This document shows, one piece after another, positions 58,002-64,000 of a stretch of DNA of 64,000 nt. The translations under genes were made by a program, and so were the position numbers. The stretch is taken from the NCBI GenBank assembly GCA_048264105.1, contig JBLXDJ010000001.1, positions 558,001 through 622,000 of the forward strand. The letters are read 5' to 3'. Position 1 is the stretch's first letter. Each line of letters starts with the position of its first letter. Source of the stretch: Oceanospirillum sp048264105. GTDB taxonomy: Bacteria > Pseudomonadota > Gammaproteobacteria > Pseudomonadales > Halomonadaceae. The notes beneath the pieces were generated by a model. That model worked only from the letters and a program-made list of their open reading frames with translations. It did no database searches and had not been told where the DNA came from.

Positions 58002-59687
58002 TTATTCTTCCAGACCCAGTTCTTCGGTACTGATCTCACGCATTTTGAACTTCTGGATCTTACCGGTCACCGTCATCGGGAAGTCACGGGTGATCTTGAA
58101 GTAACGCGGCACTTTGAAGTGGGCGATCTTGCCTTTACAGAACTCGCGGATCTCTTCTTCTGACAGGTCTTTACCTTCGTGCAGAGAAACCCAGGCCATC
58201 ACTTCTTCGCCGTATTTCTGATCCGGTACACCGATCACCTGAACGTCGCTGACATCAGGATGGGTGTAGAGGAACTCTTCAATCTCCCGTGGGTAGATGT
58301 TCTCACCGCCACGGATGATCATATCTTTGATACGACCTGTGATAGCGACATAGCCTTCGTCATCCATCTCGGCCAGATCGCCGGTGTGCATCCAGCCATT
58401 TTCGATCGACTTGGCGGTGGCTTCTTCGTTGTTCCAGTAGCCCAGCATCACGCTGTAACCACGGGTGCAAAGTTCGCCTTTTTCGCCACGCTCAACCACG
58501 TTACCGGTTTCGGGGTCGACCAGTTTCACTTCAAGGTGTGGGTGAATGGTGCCCACGGTGGATACACGCTTCTCAATCGGTGCATCCATCTTGGTCTGGA
58601 AACTTACCGGGCTGGTTTCGGTCATGCCGTAGCAGATGGTCACATCTTTCATGTGCATCTTGGCGATCACTTTCTTCATCACCTCAATCGGGCAGATGGA
58701 GCCTGCCATGATACCGGTGCGCAGAGAGCTCAGGTCGAAAGAGTCAAACTCAGGGTGTTCCAGCTCGGCGATAAACATGGTCGGTACGCCGTACAGGGTT
58801 GTTGCTCGTTCTTCAGCAACCGCCTGCAGGGTGGTCACCGGATCAAAACCTTCTGCCGGGTAGATCATGGTTGCGCCGTGGGTGATACAGCCCAGGTTGC
58901 CCATCACCATGCCGAAGCAGTGATACAGAGGCACAGGGATCACCATGCGGTCCTGATCGGTCAGGTCCATACCACGTGCAACGAAGTAACCGTTATTCAG
59001 GATGTTGTGGTGGCTCAGGGTTGCGCCTTTCGGTGCGCCTGTGGTGCCGGAGGTGTACTGAATATTGATCGGATCATCAAACTGCAGGGTGGCCTGCAGA
59101 TCGCGCAGTTCCGCATCGGTGGTTTTGTCGTGCATGGACATCAGGTCAGACCAGGTCCACATACCTTCGGTGGCCAGATCTTCATCCAGACAAACCACAC
59201 GCTTAAGCTGTGGCAGTTTCTCTGATTTGAACTGAGAGGCAACGCTGTCGCGCAGCTCAGGAGCCAGTTCGCAGATCATGTCAACGTAGTGGGAAACTTT
59301 AAATTCACCCTGCAGAATCAGGGTGCTGGTGCCGGACTGCTTAAGCGCATATTCCAGTTCGTGGGTGCGGTAGCTTGGGTTGATGTTCACCAGAATCGCA
59401 CCGATCTTGGCGGTGGCAAACTGAGTAATACACCATTCGGCACAGTTCGGTGCCCAGATACCCACGCGTTCACCTTTTTCTACACCCATGTGCAACAGGG
59501 CTTTGGCACAACGATCAACCTCGGCCTGCAGCTCTTTATAGGTGTAGCGAAGACCCTGATGACGGGAGATCAGAGCATCGTTATTAGGGAACTTGGCAAC
59601 TGTCTCGTCGAACAGATCACCAATGGTTTTACCGATCAGAGGCATGTCGCTGATGCCGCTGACGTAGCTCATTGCTTTTGTAGTCAT
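58002..59687 (-). CDS. AMP-forming acyl-CoA synthetase in the liuR operon
   Basis: The 561-residue adenylate-forming enzyme has NIQYTSGTTGAPKGATLSHH (about 209-228), YGMTETSPVSFQTKM, GWMHTGDLAEMDDEGYVAIT and the C-terminal RGGENIYPREIEEFL and VTGKIQKFKMR with the catalytic lysine. The sequence resembles medium-chain or branched-chain acyl-CoA ligases (ACSF2-like). Downstream of liuR by 186 bp, it probably activates branched short or medium acids for the liu pathway. Substrate range is unproved. Confidence 0.9.
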   Translation of the reverse strand: MTTKAMSYVSGISDMPLIGKTIGDLFDETVAKFPNNDALISRHQGLRYTYKELQAEVDRCAKALLHMGVEKGERVGIWAPNCAEWCITQFATAKIGAILVNINPSYRTHELEYALKQSGTSTLILQGEFKVSHYVDMICELAPELRDSVASQFKSEKLPQLKRVVCLDEDLATEGMWTWSDLMSMHDKTTDAELRDLQATLQFDDPINIQYTSGTTGAPKGATLSHHNILNNGYFVARGMDLTDQDRMVIPVPLYHCFGMVMGNLGCITHGATMIYPAEGFDPVTTLQAVAEERATTLYGVPTMFIAELEHPEFDSFDLSSLRTGIMAGSICPIEVMKKVIAKMHMKDVTICYGMTETSPVSFQTKMDAPIEKRVSTVGTIHPHLEVKLVDPETGNVVERGEKGELCTRGYSVMLGYWNNEEATAKSIENGWMHTGDLAEMDDEGYVAITGRIKDMIIRGGENIYPREIEEFLYTHPDVSDVQVIGVPDQKYGEEVMAWVSLHEGKDLSEEEIREFCKGKIAHFKVPRYFKITRDFPMTVTGKIQKFKMREISTEELGLEE

Positions 59688-59873
59688 AACCCACCTTCTA
59701 GGTTGATTTTATTGTTGTTTTAACTGGGGCATTCCTGCCCCTAAGTCTTTGCAGTCGCCAACACTGTTATTTTTATTACCGGCGGCTGCGAAAAATTCTA
59801 TTAAGGCTTTTGACTGACGTATCTGAATTGTATCGCTTCGCTCACGGCAAGTGCCGGAGGAAGGGTGTCCTGA

Positions 59874-60296
59874 TCAGGCGGACTTGGTTTTTTTGCTTAA
59901 CACCTCATCCAGAGCTTTCTGACAACGATCATGAACCAGATTAAGTTCAGTCTGTACCCGCTGAATATCCTGCAGTTGCTGATCCAGCTCGGCCTTTTTC
60001 TGGCTGAGAATGCCAAGAATCAGATTCAGCTGCTTTTCATCGCCTTCCAGCGTGGTGTCGTAGAGATCAAACAGCTCTTTGGTTTCAGCCAGGCTGAAGC
60101 CAAGGCGTTTGCCCCGCAGGGTCAGCATCAGACGAACGCGGTCTTTCTCGCTGTAAATACGTGTCTGACCATTGCGGGTTGGCGATATCAGACCCTGCTG
60201 TTCGTAGAAACGAATCGTGCGGGTGGTGATATCGAACTCTTTAGACAGCTCGCTAATGCCGTAGGTTTTTTTAGTGATCTTTTTTTGTGAGGTCAT
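59874..60296 (-). CDS. liuR: MerR-family regulator LiuR
   Basis: The 140-residue protein starts with a MerR winged helix (YGISELSKEFDITTRTIRFY, then EQQGLISPTRNGQTRIYSEK, about 12-50). A long dimerising coiled coil with KKAELDQQLQDIQRVQTELN follows. There are no metal-site cysteines at the usual positions except one near residue 129, so it fits the acyl-CoA-responsive LiuR type. A LiuR-type palindrome overlaps its own promoter (60339-60367), implying autoregulation. Matching sites upstream of liuA, aacS and the acyl-CoA dehydrogenase identify its regulon. Confidence 0.9.
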   Translation of the reverse strand: MTSQKKITKKTYGISELSKEFDITTRTIRFYEQQGLISPTRNGQTRIYSEKDRVRLMLTLRGKRLGFSLAETKELFDLYDTTLEGDEKQLNLILGILSQKKAELDQQLQDIQRVQTELNLVHDRCQKALDEVLSKKTKSA

Positions 60297-60338
60297 ATTG
60301 TTAGAAGCCGTCAGTATGTCTGCCTGTCTTTCAGGCTA

Positions 60339-60367
60339 ACTCTATCCAAAGTTTACGTTTACGTAAA
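60339..60367 (-). promoter_or_regulatory. LiuR operator and promoter of liuR
   Basis: TTTACGTTTACGTAAA lies at 60352-60367. On the minus strand TTTACG (60362-60367) and TAGAGT (60339-60344) are the -35 and -10, 17 bp apart, the same architecture as liuA and aacS. Confidence 0.85.
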
Positions 60368-60581
60368 GGTGAAAACAAGCGGTCGTTGCAGAAATCAGTT
60401 TCAGTACTTCAGGACAGGGTAAAGGTCGTTATTCCCCCTCTGATTCTGTCTGAAGAAACTGCTCTGATTAACTGATTGAAATGACTGGCTATTTTAGCAA
60501 AAAACGCCCGATGACAACATGGCTCAGGAGTAGGAGGGTGGCGGCCCTTTTGCCCGAGAGACCCGCCGGAAGATTAATTGA

Positions 60582-61463
60582 TCAGTGACGCTGTTTTCTT
60601 CGGTATTGGGTGGGGGCGATCCCCATGACCTTCTTAAACAGGCGGGAGAAATAGTAGCTGTCTTCGTAGCCGAGGCTGTAGCTGATCTCTGAGATGCTCT
60701 GCTGGGTAATATCCAGCAGATAGCAGGCGCGTTCGATCTTCAGGTGCAGAAAATGCTGAATCGGTGTCAGGCCTGTCAGCTCTTTATATTTGTTCACAAA
60801 ATGGAACTTGGAGAGGTTAACCGCATTGGCGATGGTGTCCAGATCCAGTCGGGTGTGCAGGTTCTCCTGCATCAGGGCGTGCACGGTATCCAGATTCAGC
60901 TGGCTGGAGCGGGCGCTGGCGGTTGTCGGTTTCAGAAGCGCAATATATGACAGGATCTGCCGGATCAGGTTGGCGGCATAGATAGAGGTGTTGATGTTAT
61001 AGCCGCCGGTACGGCAATCGATCAGGTGGTCAAAGTCCTGAATCAGTTTTGGGTGCGTACCAAACTGCTGCAGATAATGTCCCTGAACAAAGCCTGCGTG
61101 TTCCGCCGCCAGAGCGCAGTCCTCTCCTTTAAAGTGCAGCCAGTAAATACTCCACGGATCATCGTCGCGGGTTTTGTACTGATGATCGGTTCCCGGAGGC
61201 AATAACAGGATGTCTCCGGCATTTACCTCGTGGTGCTGGTCTTTCAGCCAGAGATCAGCGCTGCCTTTAATACAGTAGATCACCAGAAAGTCATCATGAT
61301 CCTGACGCTGCATCTGGTGTCCCAGTGCCTCTTTATAGTTACCGAAGGAAATCGGGTAGAGGCCACAGCTCAAGGGGTGCTGGCGCAACTTATCACGAAG
61401 AAACTGGGGCACCAGATAGCGAACGCTGCCGGACGGGAGCGGCCAGTCTGAGGTTTGCGACAT
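60582..61463 (-). CDS. AraC-family regulator, probable MmsR
   Basis: The 293-residue protein has an N-terminal cupin-like sensor (about 45-130: YCIKGSADLWLKDQHHEVNA, GDILLLPPGTDHQYKTRDDD). A C-terminal double helix-turn-helix follows (about 190-290: LDTIANAVNLSKFHFVNKYK and ISEISYSLGYEDSYYFSRLF, then APTQYRR). It is divergent from mmsA, and in Pseudomonas the mmsA operon is governed by the AraC-type MmsR, which supports the name. Direct repeats that could be its operator lie at 61582-61630 in between. Confidence 0.8.
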   Translation of the reverse strand: MSQTSDWPLPSGSVRYLVPQFLRDKLRQHPLSCGLYPISFGNYKEALGHQMQRQDHDDFLVIYCIKGSADLWLKDQHHEVNAGDILLLPPGTDHQYKTRDDDPWSIYWLHFKGEDCALAAEHAGFVQGHYLQQFGTHPKLIQDFDHLIDCRTGGYNINTSIYAANLIRQILSYIALLKPTTASARSSQLNLDTVHALMQENLHTRLDLDTIANAVNLSKFHFVNKYKELTGLTPIQHFLHLKIERACYLLDITQQSISEISYSLGYEDSYYFSRLFKKVMGIAPTQYRRKQRH

Positions 61464-61581
61464 TAGTCTGACTCACTTGTATGATTTTTCGGAAACAGCA
61501 ATATAGTCCAGTAAGTGGGCAATTTAGTCAATCCTTGCCTCTTAAACCCTGTGCTAGTTTACTTATATCCAAGCAACCGCT

Positions 61582-61630
61582 AGGTTTGTCCTAAGGCTTA
61601 GAAACGGTTTCTGAAGGTTTGTCCTGAAGG
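61582..61630 (+). promoter_or_regulatory. Direct repeats, candidate MmsR operator
   Basis: AGGTTTGTCCTAAGG (61582-61596) and AGGTTTGTCCTGAAGG (61615-61630) are near-identical direct repeats 33 bp apart, three helical turns, as AraC proteins prefer. An inverted GGACAA follows at about 61644. A perfect 12-bp palindrome CCGGTTAACCGG lies at 61704-61715, 18 bp before mmsA. Confidence 0.65.
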
Positions 61631-61732
61631 GAGCTGATAAGACGGACAAGATGCTAACAACTGATGGGCGCGTGTTTCTGTCAGCGAACTAACAACAATA
61701 AAGCCGGTTAACCGGACGGAAAAGGTGAAAAT

Positions 61733-63232
61733 ATGAGTTCAACTAAAAGAGTCCCGCTATTTATTGATGGCGAGTTTGTTCAGAGTAAAACCGACAAGTT
61801 CATGCCGGTAACGAATCCTGCTACTCAGGAAGTGCTGTGTGAAGTCCCTTTTGCAACTCAAAGCGAAATGGAAGCGGCTTACGAAAGCGCGAAAGCAGCG
61901 TTTGAAACCTGGAAAGAAACACCTATTTCTGACCGTGCCCGTGTCATGATGCGCTATCAGGCGCTGCTGAAAGAGCACCACGATGAGATCGCTGAGATCC
62001 TGAGCTCTGAAACCGGTAAAACTTTCGAAGATGCGAAAGGCGACCTGTGGCGTGGTATCGAAGTTGTTGAGCACGCGGCCAACATCCCAAGTCTGATGAT
62101 GGGCGAAACCGTAGAAAACGTAGCCCGTGAAATCGACACCTACAGCTACATTCAGCCTCTGGGCGTATGTGCGGGTATTACTCCGTTTAACTTCCCGGCG
62201 ATGATTCCGCTGTGGATGTACCCGATGGCGATCGCTTCCGGTAACACCTTCATCCTGAAGCCGTCTGAGCAGGATCCGCTGACACCGATGCGTCTGGCTG
62301 AGCTGTTTGTAGAGGCGGGCGCGCCTAAAGGTGTTCTGCAGGTTCTGCACGGTGGTAAAGATCAGGTAGATTTCCTGCTGCATCACCCTGATATCCGTGC
62401 GATCTCTTTTGTAGGTTCTGTGCCGGTTGGTCAGTACATCTACAAAACCGGTACCGACAACATGAAGCGTGTACAGAGCTTCGCCGGTGCTAAAAACCAC
62501 ATGGTTGTGATGCCGGATGCTGCTAAACAGCGTGTGATTAACAACATTGCCGGTGCATCTGTGGGTGCTGCGGGTCAGCGCTGCATGGCGATCTCGGTCA
62601 CCATTCTGGTGGGTGAAGCCCGCGAGTGGAAACACGAAATTAAAGAAGCTCTGATGCAGGCGCGTCCGGGTGCGTGGAATGATCCGGGTGCAAGCTATGG
62701 TCCTGTAATCAGCCCTCAGGCGAAAGAGCGCATCTGCGGTCTGATCCAGAAGGGTGTTGATGAAGGTGCCGAGCTGCTGCTGGACGGTCGTGACTGTGTT
62801 GTTGAAGGTTATCCTGATGGTAACTGGGTTGGCCCAACGCTGTTTGCCGGTGTTAAACCTGAAATGACCATCTATCAGGAAGAGATCTTCGGCCCTGTGC
62901 TGTGTCTGGTAGAAGTGGATACTCTGGATGAGGCGATTGAGCTGATCAATAACTCCCCATACGGTAACGGTACGTCTATGTTTACCGCTTCCGGTGCGGC
63001 AGCACGTAAGTTCCAGCATGAAATCGAAGTGGGTCAGGTGGGTATTAACATTCCAATTCCTGTGCCGCTGCCATTCTTCTCGTTCACCGGTTGGAAAGGT
63101 TCTTTCTACGGTGATCAGCACGCTTACGGTAAGCAGGCGGTTCGTTTCTACACGGAAACCAAAACCATTACCGCACGCTGGTTTAACGAAGATATCGAAT
63201 CCGGCCCTAACTTCTCGATCAACCTGAAGTAA
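61733..63232 (+). CDS. mmsA: Methylmalonate-semialdehyde dehydrogenase (CoA-acylating)
   Basis: At 499 residues it has the MmsA form: FIDGEFVQSKTDKFMPVTNP, ITPFNFPAMIPLWMYPMAIA, and AGASVGAAGQRCMAISVTIL with the catalytic cysteine in GQRCMA (about residue 284). The C-terminal PLPFFSFTGWKGSFYGDQHA is typical. It turns methylmalonate semialdehyde to propionyl-CoA in valine breakdown. It is divergent from the MmsR-like gene and followed by two hairpins. A second enzyme of valine breakdown begins at 63623. Confidence 0.94.
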   Translation: MSSTKRVPLFIDGEFVQSKTDKFMPVTNPATQEVLCEVPFATQSEMEAAYESAKAAFETWKETPISDRARVMMRYQALLKEHHDEIAEILSSETGKTFEDAKGDLWRGIEVVEHAANIPSLMMGETVENVAREIDTYSYIQPLGVCAGITPFNFPAMIPLWMYPMAIASGNTFILKPSEQDPLTPMRLAELFVEAGAPKGVLQVLHGGKDQVDFLLHHPDIRAISFVGSVPVGQYIYKTGTDNMKRVQSFAGAKNHMVVMPDAAKQRVINNIAGASVGAAGQRCMAISVTILVGEAREWKHEIKEALMQARPGAWNDPGASYGPVISPQAKERICGLIQKGVDEGAELLLDGRDCVVEGYPDGNWVGPTLFAGVKPEMTIYQEEIFGPVLCLVEVDTLDEAIELINNSPYGNGTSMFTASGAAARKFQHEIEVGQVGINIPIPVPLPFFSFTGWKGSFYGDQHAYGKQAVRFYTETKTITARWFNEDIESGPNFSINLK

Positions 63233-63240
63233 GCCGAACC

Positions 63241-63275
63241 GGCAGAACCTGAGTGATGTGGCTTCAGGTTCTGCC
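63241..63275 (+). other. Hairpin after mmsA
   Basis: GGCAGAACCTGA (63241-63252) and TCAGGTTCTGCC (63264-63275) are exact reverse complements with an 11-nt loop, only 9 bp past the stop. It may protect the mmsA mRNA end ahead of the next terminator. Confidence 0.6.
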
Positions 63276-63278
63276 TTT

Positions 63279-63312
63279 AAAACAGAGGAAGCTGCCCCTT
63301 CCTCTGTTTTTA
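63279..63312 (+). terminator. Terminator of mmsA
   Basis: AAAACAGAGGAAG (63279-63291) and CTTCCTCTGTTTT (63298-63310) pair perfectly with a 6-nt loop and a T tract. Confidence 0.88.
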
Positions 63313-63353
63313 TCCCTCAGTCTTTTTCCTTTAAAAACACAGTTTTAATCTTA

Positions 63354-63409
63354 TTGCATTATGGGGTTTATCCCTTATATTGTTTAAGTGAAGTTGACGT
63401 AAACGTCAT
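63354..63409 (+). promoter_or_regulatory. Promoter with downstream LiuR operator for the acyl-CoA dehydrogenase operon
   Basis: TTGACGTAAACGTCAT (63394-63409) matches the LiuR palindrome. Just upstream, TTGCAT (63354-63359) and TATATT (63376-63381) are a plausible -35/-10 pair 16 bp apart. The operator would then lie at about +6 to +21, a roadblock position, unlike the -35 overlap at the other three sites. Confidence 0.65.
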
Positions 63410-63622
63410 CTTTATAAAGTCGTGTTTCGACCGCTCGCTCTCAGACGGGCAACTCGCTTTTATAAAGATGATCCTGCTCCCGGGTTTTATGGCTTTTGGC
63501 CGGTGGTTTATACCGGCCGGTTTGCGCCAGTCACAGGGGCGATCTCTCAGGATCAATAATGAAAACACCTGTATTTAAACAACAGCACTTAAAAACAATA
63601 ACGACAGCCAATGGTATGAATT

Positions 63623-64000
63623 ATGGATTTTAATCTTTCAGAAGATCAGATCGCCTTCCGTGATGCCGCGCGGTCTTTTGCTCAGAATGAGATGGCTCCA
63701 CATGCAGCTCAATGGGATGCCGAGCATATTTTTCCGGTGGATGTGATCAAGAAAGCCGGTGAAATGGGATTCTGTGGAATCTACGTACCGGAAGAGGCGG
63801 GCGGCATGGGTCTTAGCCGTCTGGATGCCAGCGTGATTATCGAAGAGCTGGCGATGGGCTGCACCTCAACCACCGCTTATATCACCATTCACAACATGGC
63901 CACCTGGATGATCGCAAGCTTTGCTGCGGATGATCTGCGTGATGAGTTTGCGCCACCAATGGCGATGGGTGAGCTGCTGGGTTCTTACTGCCTGACTGAG
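63623..64000 (+). CDS. Acyl-CoA dehydrogenase, probable isobutyryl-CoA dehydrogenase (cut by window end)
   Basis: The visible 126 codons from ATG at 63623 read FNLSEDQIAFRDAARSFAQN, GFCGIYVPEEAGGMGLSRLD and TTAYITIHNMATWMIASFA, and end in GSYCLTE at the window edge. This is the N-terminal helical domain of acyl-CoA dehydrogenases. The ITIHNMATWMI stretch recalls isobutyryl-CoA dehydrogenases, and mmsA next door and the LiuR operator fit valine breakdown. There is no good Shine-Dalgarno before the ATG, and the 240-nt leader has no credible gene. Confidence 0.85.
   Translation, partial: MDFNLSEDQIAFRDAARSFAQNEMAPHAAQWDAEHIFPVDVIKKAGEMGFCGIYVPEEAGGMGLSRLDASVIIEELAMGCTSTTAYITIHNMATWMIASFAADDLRDEFAPPMAMGELLGSYCLTE

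Noticed and set aside
61757..63121. 454-codon open frame antisense to mmsA
   Set aside because: Full overlap with the well-supported mmsA; composition (very rich in Arg, Thr and His) is typical of a reversed frame.

Overview
The window looks like a chromosomal segment of a marine gammaproteobacterium, most likely of the Oceanospirillaceae type (Neptuniibacter/Marinobacterium/Amphritea-like). The reasons are a coding-dense chromosome of moderate GC, large aromatic and branched-chain acyl-CoA catabolic operons, three chemoreceptors, several c-di-GMP and hybrid signalling proteins, and multihaem cytochromes. The genus is inferred from gene content and style, not demonstrated. No rRNA, tRNA, CRISPR array or insertion sequence was recognised.

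Layout. 1-3000: an EamA transporter gene broken by an in-frame amber codon and cut by the window edge, then an operon for an octahaem HAO-like cytochrome c and its NapC/NirT-type quinol-linked tetrahaem partner. 3200-7400 (minus strand): a degenerate thiolase-like protein, a DUF2889 protein, an adrenodoxin-type ferredoxin-NADP reductase and PaaX. 7700-15200: a hemerythrin-ABC ATPase fusion, a PAS/CZB chemoreceptor, an HD-GYP protein, a YjfB-like motility peptide and a Cache chemoreceptor. 15400-25830: phenylacetate degradation, with paaFGHIJK on the minus strand and paaN-paaY-ech on the plus strand, separated by an 833-bp control region with palindromes. The epoxidase genes paaABCDE are absent here. 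26170-31750: an operon joining a di-haem cytochrome c peroxidase-like protein, a hybrid histidine kinase with HPt, and an HD-GYP response regulator. 32000-39000: acetoacetyl-CoA synthetase, a glycerophosphodiesterase, a candidate leader peptide, an EamA transporter and a PAS-GGDEF-EAL protein. 39200-46080: liuABCDE (leucine/isovalerate catabolism).

46580-49850 is an AT-rich accessory island. Its first part holds three overlapping genes of unknown role (membrane protein, secreted Rap1a/Tai-like protein, unknown). Its second part is a compact cassette: a prokaryotic viperin (pVip, radical SAM), a small HicA-like protein and a thymidylate-kinase-like nucleotide kinase. The viperin Shine-Dalgarno lies inside a perfect 14-bp inverted repeat. 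This is the most interesting system in the window and is probably an antiviral defence operon.

49850-57900 returns to core genes: CsgG-like and LPP20-like lipoproteins, RsuA, PhnA/YjdM, CbiZ, a chemoreceptor, and a methyltransferase whose 3' end carries a 25-bp tandem triplication that shifts its frame. 58000-64000: an acyl-CoA synthetase, the MerR regulator LiuR, an MmsR-like AraC regulator, mmsA, and the start of an acyl-CoA dehydrogenase. Four near-palindromes of the form TTKACGTWAACGTMAW lie upstream of aacS, liuA, liuR and the last acyl-CoA dehydrogenase. At three of them the motif overlaps a -35 element placed 17 bp from a -10, which ties leucine, ketone-body and valine catabolism into one LiuR regulon.
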